Assembly: GCF_002091675.1 (NCBI RefSeq) | Contig: NZ_BDAE01000001.1 | Span: forward strand, 310,001-374,000 | Source: Pseudomonas luteola NBRC 103146 | GTDB lineage: Bacteria > Pseudomonadota > Gammaproteobacteria > Pseudomonadales > Pseudomonadaceae | Direction: 5' to 3' | DNA: 64,000 nt | Part shown: positions 55,209 through 62,523 of the stretch, piece by piece | Layout: every line of letters starts with the position of its first letter | How positions within the stretch are numbered: position 1 is the stretch's first letter | Notes under the pieces: generated by a model | What the model was told of the DNA's origin: nothing | Database searches by the model: none | What the model saw: only the letters and a program-made list of their open reading frames with translations | Program-made: the position numbers and the translations under genes

Positions 55209-55577
55209 TCAGACGTTGCCCTTGTTGGCTTCGATCAGGCTAGACAATAGCTCGATGGCCCCTTCAGGATGCTCGACTTCGATGATCAGACGTTTGTACT
55301 GCTCATCTTCCAGGTCGATGATGATCGCCCGTTCCGCATGGCTGACATCCCAGAATACCTGCTCCCCCTCAAGGTAGAAGGTCCCGGCCGTCAGAATGTT
55401 TGGAATCTTGGTGCCCGGTGCCTTCCAGCCTTTCCAGCCCTGCAGGACCGTATCGTCCTGGCGAGCCGCCAGGATATGCGATTGGGGGATCGTCAGCTGG
55501 CTCTTGAGTGCCCACAGCTTGTGAATGCCTTTGACGGTGAAGACGACGTTATTGCCTTCGATTTCGATCTCGACCAT
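55209..55577 (-). CDS. PH-like domain protein, unknown
   Basis: 122 residues, soluble, beta-rich: VEIEIEGNNVVFTVKGIHKLWALKSQLTIPQSHILAARQDDTVLQGWKGWKAPGTKIPNILTAGTFY, which resembles the bacterial pleckstrin-homology-like proteins of small conserved families. No catalytic motif. GAGGAGC precedes the ATG. Function unknown. Confidence 0.75.
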   Translation of the reverse strand: MVEIEIEGNNVVFTVKGIHKLWALKSQLTIPQSHILAARQDDTVLQGWKGWKAPGTKIPNILTAGTFYLEGEQVFWDVSHAERAIIIDLEDEQYKRLIIEVEHPEGAIELLSSLIEANKGNV

Positions 55578-55721
55578 CCGCTGCTCCTCTCATCAGCCCG
55601 TTCTACAGTAGGGCTGGCTAATACGTTTCTTGAATAGATAAGGAACAGCGTAGCCGCGGATCGTTCGCCGGGTAGAAAAGTGTCTATGCCGTTTCAAAAC
55701 AGACAGGCTGGGCCAGAGTGC

Positions 55722-56204
55722 TCAAGCGTCCGGCACAGAGGATGTTGGCGCTAGATCAGCCCTGTCTGGTGGCTGATACCGTGAAATCAGAAAGCGGCCA
55801 TCCGGCTGTAACACAACGCGATGGATCTCATCGAAGCCTTCCTCGAAGCGTGGGCGCTCCAGCCGTTTAAGGGTTCCGAAGAGTCCCGCTGGCGGCACCT
55901 GGCGAGCCCGTGCCCGATTTCGCGCCTCGCAGCCGCGCGGGTCCGGCTCGAAAAAATAGCCGATCACAGTAAAGCCGGCCGCCCGAGCGGGCTCGATGTA
56001 GCGTGCCCGCTCTGCAGCAGTGGGATTGGTGTTATCGATAACCACCTTCTGTTTGCCTTCCAGGCAGGCCGTCAACAGGAGCCGCTCACGGTGGCGGGTG
56101 CGCAGCATGTCCCGGTTGATACGGACATGCGTGTCGAAAAAGCAGCGTTGGTAAAATGTTGATTTGCCTGCGGCCTGTATGCCGATAAACACGATCAGCT
56201 CCAT
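55722..56204 (-). CDS. P-loop kinase (polynucleotide-kinase-like)
   Basis: 160 residues with Walker A GIQAAGKST at 8-16, a Walker-B-like VVIDNTNPT at about 55-63 (as in the T4 PNK-type kinases), and Arg-rich lid region (ARNRARARQVPPAG). Family known as AAA/ATP-binding zeta-toxin/PNK-like kinases. Substrate unknown. Followed upstream on the same strand by GNAT genes. Confidence 0.85.
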   Translation of the reverse strand: MELIVFIGIQAAGKSTFYQRCFFDTHVRINRDMLRTRHRERLLLTACLEGKQKVVIDNTNPTAAERARYIEPARAAGFTVIGYFFEPDPRGCEARNRARARQVPPAGLFGTLKRLERPRFEEGFDEIHRVVLQPDGRFLISRYQPPDRADLAPTSSVPDA

Positions 56205-56212
56205 GGCACAGC

Positions 56213-56782
56213 TCAGGCGATCCGGGCATATACGCGGGTGTTGCGTAGCGTGCCGTCCGGTGCCTTGCGCTCATGACGAAGCGTTCCTTCAAGGGTAAAG
56301 CCGGCTCGTTCGCAGACTCGACAGGAGGCTGTGTTTTCTTCATCCGTCAGGATCTGGATGCGCTCGGCCTTGAGGTCAGTGAGTGCCAGGTGCGTCATGG
56401 CGCTGACCGCTTCGGTGATGTAGCCCTGTCGGCACTGGCTGTCCCGGCACCAATAACCGATCTCCATGCTGGGTACGTTCCAGTCGATATGGTGAAAGCT
56501 GGCGCAGCCCACCAGCATACCGGTGGTTTTGTCGATCAACAGAAACGGCAGATCCTTGCGTACGATAAAGCTCGATGCCGCAAGGCGGCAGTAGGCTTCG
56601 GACGTATCGACTGATGGCTCTGTCATCACCCACGGCAGCGAGGCTGGAAAGCGGCGCAGCGAGGCAAGCGACTCCACCACGGCTGCGTAGACCATGGCAC
56701 CATCACCGGCACGGGGAACCCGTAGCAGCAGACGTTCGGTTTCAAACTGTTCAGGAATGGTGCGCAGCAAGGGAGGAGTCAT
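56213..56782 (-). CDS. GNAT N-acetyltransferase (RimJ/RimL type)
   Basis: 189 residues: FETERLLLRVPRAGDGAMVYAAVVESLASL, MEIGYWCRDSQCRQGYITEAVSAMTHLALTDLKAERIQILTDEENTASCRVCERAGFTLEGTL, the acetyl-CoA binding fold. It is close to the next GNAT genes but not more similar than family level. Its stop is 8 nt upstream of the kinase start, so they may be one operon. Confidence 0.92.
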   Translation of the reverse strand: MTPPLLRTIPEQFETERLLLRVPRAGDGAMVYAAVVESLASLRRFPASLPWVMTEPSVDTSEAYCRLAASSFIVRKDLPFLLIDKTTGMLVGCASFHHIDWNVPSMEIGYWCRDSQCRQGYITEAVSAMTHLALTDLKAERIQILTDEENTASCRVCERAGFTLEGTLRHERKAPDGTLRNTRVYARIA

Positions 56783-56807
56783 CGCAGTCCTTGGGGTATG
56801 TAATGGT

Positions 56808-57365
56808 TTAGACGCTGCTGGCCGGGTTGATCAAGGCGTTGAGGACGTGATCCTCCCAGACGCCATTGATCTTGAGATAGGCCCGTGCGTACCCCTCACG
56901 CTCGAAACCCAGACGCTTGAGCAGCCGCGCGCTGCGCTCGTTATGGGGAATGTAGTTGGCCATGATGCGATGCAGTCTGCGCTGGGTGAACATGTAATCG
57001 ATGCCGGTCCTGGCCGCTTCGAACATGAACCCCTTGCCCTGATGGCTTTCAGCGATGGAATAACCCAGGTGGCAGGCCAAAAACGAGCCCCGGATGATAT
57101 TGGAAAAGTTGCAGCAGCCGATGATCGCCTCGGTGCGCTTGTCGACAATGCTGAAACAGCAGGAGGCACCGGCCATGAAATCCTGCAGGTTCAGGCGAAT
57201 TCGCTGGCGAACCGTCTCGGGTGTGTAGAAGGTTTCCTCCCGCAAGGGCTCCCAGATGCGCAGGTGCTCGCGGTTTTCAAGCTCGAACCGCCGTCGCCGC
57301 ACGACATCACGCTCGGTGGGGATGATCAGTCGGACCCGCTCTGCCTCTAACGTCAGGATGCTCAT
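56808..57365 (-). CDS. GNAT N-acetyltransferase (RimJ/RimL type)
   Basis: 185 residues: LTLEAERVRLIIPTERDVVRRRRFELENREHLRIWEPLREETFYTPETVRQRI at the start, then FLACHLGYSIAESHQGKGFMFEAARTGIDYMFTQRRLHRIMANYIPHNERSARLLKRLGFEREGYA with the acetyl-CoA loop. This matches RimJ-like N-terminal acetylases. 25 nt separate it from the 56213 gene downstream. Confidence 0.92.
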   Translation of the reverse strand: MSILTLEAERVRLIIPTERDVVRRRRFELENREHLRIWEPLREETFYTPETVRQRIRLNLQDFMAGASCCFSIVDKRTEAIIGCCNFSNIIRGSFLACHLGYSIAESHQGKGFMFEAARTGIDYMFTQRRLHRIMANYIPHNERSARLLKRLGFEREGYARAYLKINGVWEDHVLNALINPASSV

Positions 57366-57443
57366 GGACTTTTATCTCTTATAAGCGCCTGAGCGTTATA
57401 ACCGGAACATCACCCGGTTTTGTAGCGTTTTGGCAGATAAACC

Positions 57444-57947
57444 TCACCAGGCAAGCTCAAGTCGCATACGCTGTGGCTGATCTTCCCGTCCATCAGGCAT
57501 GACGCGACCGGGCAGGTCGTGTTGCCACTTGAACCCGTGCGCTGCGTATATATGAATGGCCCGCCGATTGGATTTATAGACATCCAGCTCAAGCGCGATA
57601 AAGCCGAATGCCCGGCTGCTTTCGATAAGTGTGCCCAGCAGGCGTGTGCCAAACCCCTGGTTACGAAAGGCTTTGTGAATCTGCATGCCCAGAAAACCCA
57701 CTGAATCATCCCGGTCCGTCTGACCACAAACACTGGCCGGAAAGATTTCCCCCGAGCCGATAATCTGGCCCTCATGCTCAATAACTTGATTGGGCCAGCC
57801 ATGCGCCAGAGCCTGAATCAGGCTTTCCAGAATACGCTCCCGGACAGGCGGCAGTTGCCGGTGAGTGTACAGCCCCTCCGCGCAGACGGAGGCGAAGAGA
57901 CTGTAAAAGCCATCAAGGTCGGCAAGCTCCGTCTGACGTATCAGCAT
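57444..57947 (-). CDS. GNAT N-acetyltransferase
   Basis: 167 residues from ATG 57947 (AAGGA upstream). Acetyl-CoA motif in FLGMQIHKAFRNQGFGTRLLGTLIESSRAFGFIALELDVYKSNRRAIHIYAAHGF. The frame continues far upstream through the cupin gene but coding evidence begins at the chosen start. It is the fourth acetyltransferase within 4.4 kb. Confidence 0.88.
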   Translation of the reverse strand: MLIRQTELADLDGFYSLFASVCAEGLYTHRQLPPVRERILESLIQALAHGWPNQVIEHEGQIIGSGEIFPASVCGQTDRDDSVGFLGMQIHKAFRNQGFGTRLLGTLIESSRAFGFIALELDVYKSNRRAIHIYAAHGFKWQHDLPGRVMPDGREDQPQRMRLELAW

Positions 57948-57957
57948 ACGAGTCCTT

Positions 57958-58269
57958 TCAGACGCTGCCCTCGCGCTCCACCACCAGAATGCGCGCCTCG
58001 CCATGAGGATGTGCGACATGCTCACAGCCGATTCCGGCAAAGAACACATCTCCTGTTTCCAGGCGTACGGATTTCTCCTCTCCGGCTTCGCGGTAATGCA
58101 TATCGACAACGCCGTCGAGAACAGCAAAGACCTCTTCGCCATCGTTGACATGCCATTTGTAGGGCTGATCCGTCCAGTGCAGACGGGTAGTGATTCCGCC
58201 CATGTTGGCAATGTCGGGCGCTCCCCAGGCTCGGCTGGCGGTAAAGTGCTTGCTGCGGATGATGTTCAT
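57958..58269 (-). CDS. Small cupin-domain protein
   Basis: 103 residues of single cupin barrel: HWTDQPYKWHVNDGEEVFAVLDGVVDMHYREAGEEKSVRLETGDVFFAGIGCEHVAHPHGEARILVVER. The metal site residues His (WHVNDGEE, with Glu) and His (CEHVAHP) are present. Function unknown. 10 nt upstream of the GNAT gene at 57947, on the same strand, so the two may be coupled. Confidence 0.88.
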   Translation of the reverse strand: MNIIRSKHFTASRAWGAPDIANMGGITTRLHWTDQPYKWHVNDGEEVFAVLDGVVDMHYREAGEEKSVRLETGDVFFAGIGCEHVAHPHGEARILVVEREGSV

Positions 58270-58287
58270 GTAGACCTTGTATGCGGC

Positions 58288-58524
58288 TCAGGGGTGGAAT
58301 TGGCCCAACGCGGCCATGAGTGACACGGCCAGCGCAGCGATAGCAGTGGCTCGAACGCAGTTGGCTTGCATCGTCTCGTCCAGACATTTCTGGCCATGAG
58401 GATAGCGACCCAAGGTCAGAACCTTGACGATGGGCCAGCCGATCCAGAACAGAATGGCCGCGAAAAGGGTGCCGAAAACGAACTCCAGAATGAAGTTGCC
58501 AATGACACTCAGAAGTCCATCCAT
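58288..58524 (-). CDS. Small membrane protein, unknown
   Basis: 78 residues from ATG 58524, with GGAGGCAGG 8 nt upstream. Two hydrophobic segments: about 6-30 (VIGNFILEFVFGTLFAAILFWIGWPIVKVL) and about 55-73 (RATAIAALAVSLMAALGQ). No named family recognised. Lies 18 nt before the cupin gene on the same strand. Confidence 0.72.
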   Translation of the reverse strand: MDGLLSVIGNFILEFVFGTLFAAILFWIGWPIVKVLTLGRYPHGQKCLDETMQANCVRATAIAALAVSLMAALGQFHP

Positions 58525-58553
58525 GGTTCGCCTGCCTCCATCAATCAGTGGTC

Positions 58554-59171
58554 CTAGACAAAGACCGTTGCCTTGAACGCGTCGAGTGTTTCTGCCTGCG
58601 CCGACAGCTCGCGCAGGTGTGGAAAGCTGTCGGCAATAACGGCATTGGGCGTCATGTGCTGGGTAAAGCGCCACGCTACAGCCGTGGTGATGCCAGCCTG
58701 ATTGATGTCGTCGGCGCCTGCCTTGAGCGGGCGGTTCGCCACTTCGGCTTCCAGCGTACCGTAGGCAGCCAGCAACTGCCCGGTTACGCGGTCAATCCAA
58801 GGTTCATGCACCTTGTCAGCCGGTCGCAGCTTGCGCTCGTAGACGATCTGGACGGTTTTCTCACAGGCGGTCAGGGCGAGCCCGATGATGCGCAGCGCAT
58901 GCTGACGCTCGGCCAGATCGCGTGGCATGAGGGTGCGTCCCGACTCGGCCGCCAGCGCCTCCACGTAATCCAGGATCAATGTCGAGTCCATCAGCACCGT
59001 GCCGTCATCGCACACCAGTGACGGTGCCTTCACGACCGGGTTGATTGACCGGAACTCCTCGAAGGCGCTGAAGACCGAAAGGGGGGTGTGCTCGAAGGGC
59101 TGGTCCAGCAGATTCAGCGAGACGGCTACGCGACGGACGTAGGGCGAGTCGAACATTCCGATCAGTTGCAT
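58554..59171 (-). CDS. Glutathione S-transferase
   Basis: 205 residues: the N-terminal thioredoxin-like domain MQLIGMFDSPYVRRVAVSLNLLDQPFEHTPLSVFSAFEEFRSINPVVKAPSLVCDDGTVLMDSTLILDYVE, with Ser in the DSPYVRR turn, and a helical C-terminal domain. The ATG at 59171 has CAGGAG upstream; a longer in-frame start at 59291 is unlikely. The fold is the usual bacterial GST; no duplication with 51758. Confidence 0.9.
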   Translation of the reverse strand: MQLIGMFDSPYVRRVAVSLNLLDQPFEHTPLSVFSAFEEFRSINPVVKAPSLVCDDGTVLMDSTLILDYVEALAAESGRTLMPRDLAERQHALRIIGLALTACEKTVQIVYERKLRPADKVHEPWIDRVTGQLLAAYGTLEAEVANRPLKAGADDINQAGITTAVAWRFTQHMTPNAVIADSFPHLRELSAQAETLDAFKATVFV

Positions 59172-59472
59172 GGTGGCTCCTGTGAGGTAGAGGCAAATCC
59201 CTTTCCTTATAACGGCTGCCGAGGCGGACTGCACGCGTTGTGCTCGTGCCTTGGATGTCAGGTACAGGCCCTTGAAGCATGGAGACCGCACTGTGCGCTG
59301 GGACAGGCGTTCAGAACAGGCATGGCCGTTCGTCGCCAGGACTCACTGGTCCACCAGAAGTGTATCCGCTCTAGCCTGCGGTTGCCTGCTGGCCAACGGC
59401 TGCCATTGATCTCCAACCCCTCCAAAAGCGCTGAAAATGACCTTCAGGCCGCTTCAGTCGACATGGTGTCAA

Positions 59473-59480
59473 GCCGATAG
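59473..59480 (+). promoter_or_regulatory. Candidate FliA (sigma-28) -10 element
   Basis: GCCGATAG differs by one base from the sigma-28 -10 consensus GCCGATAA. The expected -35 (TAAA) position at 59454 reads TCAG, a poor match. FliA promoters are common for chemoreceptor genes, and the downstream gene encodes one, so the assignment is plausible but weak. Confidence 0.4.
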
Positions 59481-59494
59481 CCTGGAAGTGAAAA

Positions 59495-59517
59495 GCCAGA
59501 ATGCCTTCGATTCTGGC
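59495..59517 (+). promoter_or_regulatory. Hairpin upstream of the chemoreceptor
   Basis: Perfect 8-bp stem GCCAGAAT/ATTCTGGC with a 7-nt loop, shortly downstream of the candidate FliA element. It could be a leader structure or an operator. Confidence 0.45.
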
Positions 59518-59571
59518 ACCTCGCGCCGTGTTGTTGACCCCTGAATAATGACAAACGTACGGGTTACTATC

Positions 59572-61557
59572 ATGACCATCCTCCAACGTGTGATTGGTGG
59601 TTTTGCGCTGCTGTTAGTACTGCTGCTCTCCATCGTGGGCATCAGCTACCAGAGCACGCATTCCATCAGTGACCGGCTTTCCATCATTACCGGGCAATCG
59701 GCGCCGCTCAGTCAGGCCGCCAGTGAGCTCAACGTGCATATCCTGCGCGCCAATCAGGCTGTACTGGCCGTTCTTATCAGCCGTGACGGCCAACAGATTG
59801 CCGAAGGCAAGAAGCCCTTCGATGAGAGCCTGGGGCGTTTCAATGAGCTCTTGGGAACCACGGCGCGTTATATTGGCGATCGCCCTGAGCTCAAGGAAAA
59901 CCTGGCCCAGCAGCGTGAGCTGAGCACGGCCTATGCCGAGCAGGCTGCCACGCTGATGAAGTTGCACGGCCAGCAGGTTGCCCTGAACATCCAGGCCCGT
60001 ACGCTGCAAGGTTTTGCGACTCAGGAAGGCACGCGGCTGTCCAATATGCTGCGGGATTACATGGCCAGGCAGCGTGCCAATGGGTCCACTGACAGTGCAG
60101 CCGTTGCCGAGGCGCTGCTGCTGGAAATCGGTAAGACCTATGACCATTTTTCCGCGCATGCGGCCGTTCCTGATATCGATAGGCTCAAGCGCGGCTTGAC
60201 GCTTCAGGATGAAGTCATTCGTGATCGACTCAAGGCTTTTGTCGCACAGGATGCTCGGACTGGCCGGATCGTGACGGTGATGGTGAACCATCTGTTTAGA
60301 GATCTGACCGCTGATGATGGTCTGCTCAACGTCTATCAGCAGGATGCAGCGCTGGTGGAGCAGGTTGCAACCCAGCGTCAGGCAATGGATGCCAAGCTGC
60401 AAGCCATGCTGACCAGGATCGCCGAGTTTGGTGGTCAGGCTGTAGCCGTAGCCAACAGTGCCAAAGCCGGTGCCGATTCGACCATTTCCACCAGCCGCAG
60501 CCTGTTGCTGGTCGCTTGCGTCCTGGCTGTTCTGGCTGCCGTCCTGATCGGTGGTTGGGTATCCCATAGCATTCGGCGTCCGCTGGCAACCTTCCGCGAG
60601 GTGCTCAAGCAGGTCACGAGCGGTGACATGCGCGTGCGCTTCGATGTTTCCCGCAAGGATGAGTTTGGCGAGCTGGGCGGCTATCTGAACGAGCTGACCG
60701 CCTCCCTGCAGGACACGCTGCGTGAGCTGACCCGCTCAGCCGACAGTCTGGCGCAGACGGCGGACAGCAATGCCGAGATCAGCGAGCGCACCACACGTGC
60801 TGTGGATGAGCAGCGTGATCGCCTCAACTCTGCCGCCTCGGCCATGACCGAGATGGAAAGTACCGTGCATGAGGTCGCCAGACGGGCCAACGATACCCGT
60901 CAGGCGGTAGACGACACCCATGAGCTGACCAGTAAGGTGCAGGAGCGCGTCGCCGAAACCATCAGCAGCATTCGTCTGCAGGCCGACCAGATCAACAAGG
61001 CCTCGCTGGAAACCGACGAGCTTCAGGGCTACGGCAAGCAGATCGATGGCATTGTGGATGCGATTCGCACCATCGCCGAGCAGACCAACCTGCTGGCCCT
61101 CAACGCGGCCATCGAGGCGGCGCGCGCCGGTGAGCAAGGGCGTGGGTTTGCCGTGGTGGCGGACGAGGTGCGCTCCCTGGCGAGTCGTACACAGACCTCC
61201 ACCAGCGAGATCCAGACAATGATCGAGCAGATGCAGGGCAAGATCCATTCAGTCGTGAAGGTCATGAATGAGAGCCAGACCCAGTCCAACGACTGTGTTC
61301 GCCTGGCCTCCGGCGCAGATGAGCTGCTGGGCTCCATGAGCAGCGCGGTGAACAGCATCCGTGACATGAACATCCAGATCGCGGCGGCCACCGAAGAGCA
61401 GAGCGCGACCGTGCAGGAAACCAGCCGCATGGTCACGTACATCAACGATGCGGCCCAGCTGGCCGCCGAGGGCGCCGAGCGTACCGCACAAAGCAGCCAG
61501 GACCTGTCCGAGATGGCTCAGGTGCAGCGCGGGCTACTTCATCATTTCAGCGTGTGA
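59572..61557 (+). CDS. Methyl-accepting chemotaxis protein
   Basis: 661 residues from ATG 59572 (an in-frame ATG at 59548 adds eight). Transmembrane segment 1 is at about 8-28 and segment 2 at about 308-330, enclosing an approximately 280-residue helical periplasmic ligand domain. HAMP follows, then the signalling domain with the conserved tip [37 protein letters not shown]. Binds CheA/CheW. Only 7 nt separate its stop from the next gene, which encodes a periplasmic binding protein. The receptor probably senses that protein's ligand. Confidence 0.93.
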   Translation: MTILQRVIGGFALLLVLLLSIVGISYQSTHSISDRLSIITGQSAPLSQAASELNVHILRANQAVLAVLISRDGQQIAEGKKPFDESLGRFNELLGTTARYIGDRPELKENLAQQRELSTAYAEQAATLMKLHGQQVALNIQARTLQGFATQEGTRLSNMLRDYMARQRANGSTDSAAVAEALLLEIGKTYDHFSAHAAVPDIDRLKRGLTLQDEVIRDRLKAFVAQDARTGRIVTVMVNHLFRDLTADDGLLNVYQQDAALVEQVATQRQAMDAKLQAMLTRIAEFGGQAVAVANSAKAGADSTISTSRSLLLVACVLAVLAAVLIGGWVSHSIRRPLATFREVLKQVTSGDMRVRFDVSRKDEFGELGGYLNELTASLQDTLRELTRSADSLAQTADSNAEISERTTRAVDEQRDRLNSAASAMTEMESTVHEVARRANDTRQAVDDTHELTSKVQERVAETISSIRLQADQINKASLETDELQGYGKQIDGIVDAIRTIAEQTNLLALNAAIEAARAGEQGRGFAVVADEVRSLASRTQTSTSEIQTMIEQMQGKIHSVVKVMNESQTQSNDCVRLASGADELLGSMSSAVNSIRDMNIQIAAATEEQSATVQETSRMVTYINDAAQLAAEGAERTAQSSQDLSEMAQVQRGLLHHFSV

Positions 61558-61564
61558 GGCGAAC

Positions 61565-62482
61565 ATGAAACACTGGATGACCTCTCTACTCGGTGCCGGC
61601 CTGCTCCTGAGCAGTCTGGCCCAGGCCGCCACGCCCCTGATCGGCGTGGGTGTCGCCAAGAACAACGACAACTTCCAGGTCCTGCTGCGCAATAACGTAC
61701 AGCGCCACGCCAGCAGTCTGGATGCCGATGTCTTTATGGAAGATGCACAGGACAACGGCACCTTGCAGATGCGCCAGATTCTCAACCTGATCGCCTCCAA
61801 GGTGGATGCCATTATCGTGACCGTGGTGGACATGAAGACCGCACCGGAAATGACCCGGCTCGCCAACGAGGCGAAGATCCCGCTGGTTTTCATCAACCGT
61901 AATCCCGAGCCAGCCGCCTGGGCGCCGCAGACTGCGTTCGTCGGTTCGAATGAGGTCGAGTCAGGCACCTTGCAAATGGAAGAGCTGGCGCGCCGGGCCA
62001 ACTACAAGGGCAACGTCGTTATTCTGGTTGGCGATCCAGGCAACAAGGCTTCGAAAATTCGTACCGAAGACGTAGAAAACGTTGTGGCCAAATACCCGAA
62101 CATGAAGATCGTACAGAAGACCATTGCCCACTGGCAGCGTAGCGAGGCGGCCAGTGTCGTCATGGACTGGCTCAAGCAGGGCGTGAGCTTTGACATCATC
62201 GCCGCAAATAATGATGAGATGGCTATCGGTGCGGTGATGGGGCTGGAGAAGGCAGGCAAGAATCCCAAGGACTACCTGATCGGCGGTATCGACGGCACAC
62301 CGGATGCACTCAAGATGATGGATCAGGGCAAGCTGACCGTCAGCGTACTTCAGGATGCGGCAGGGCAGGCCAACGGTGCCGTAGAGGTTGCACTGCACAT
62401 GATCCGGGGTGAGCGGGTCGAGCCTGTGAACTGGGTGCCTTTCAAGCTGATCACACCGGAAAACCGTAGTCAGTTCCAGTAA
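61565..62482 (+). CDS. Periplasmic sugar-binding protein (RbsB family), chemoreceptor partner
   Basis: 305 residues with a signal peptide (about 1-21) and a peripla_BP_4-type body: TPLIGVGVAKNNDNFQVLLRNNVQRH, ILNLIASKVDAIIVTVVD, PLVFINRNPEP, VVILVGDPGNKASKIRTEDVENV and FDIIAANNDEMAIGAVMGL. Such proteins bind pentoses, galactose or AI-2-like ligands. No ABC permease or ATPase gene adjoins. The gene starts 7 nt after the chemoreceptor stop. Its likely role here is sensory, presenting ligand to the receptor; the ligand is unknown. Confidence 0.9.
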   Translation: MKHWMTSLLGAGLLLSSLAQAATPLIGVGVAKNNDNFQVLLRNNVQRHASSLDADVFMEDAQDNGTLQMRQILNLIASKVDAIIVTVVDMKTAPEMTRLANEAKIPLVFINRNPEPAAWAPQTAFVGSNEVESGTLQMEELARRANYKGNVVILVGDPGNKASKIRTEDVENVVAKYPNMKIVQKTIAHWQRSEAASVVMDWLKQGVSFDIIAANNDEMAIGAVMGLEKAGKNPKDYLIGGIDGTPDALKMMDQGKLTVSVLQDAAGQANGAVEVALHMIRGERVEPVNWVPFKLITPENRSQFQ

Positions 62483-62490
62483 CACAGACG

Positions 62491-62520
62491 AAAAAAGACC
62501 GGGCCAGGCCCGGTCTTTTG
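62491..62520. terminator. Bidirectional rho-independent terminator
   Basis: AAAAAAGACCGGGCC/GGCCCGGTCTTTT hairpin between the convergent binding-protein gene (ends 62482) and the gamma-glutamyltransferase (ends 62524). Confidence 0.92.
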
Positions 62521-62523
62521 ATA

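Larger units (their letters stand above)
59172..59571. other. Intergenic region before the chemoreceptor
   Basis: 400 nt between divergent GST and chemoreceptor genes. It contains a -10-like GCCGATAG (59473-59480) and the hairpin GCCAGAAT/ATTCTGGC (59495-59517). I see no gene in it. Confidence 0.5.

Noticed and set aside
59614-60567. Long minus-strand frame opposite the chemoreceptor
   Set aside because: Shadow of a conserved gene; no ribosome binding site and no domain.
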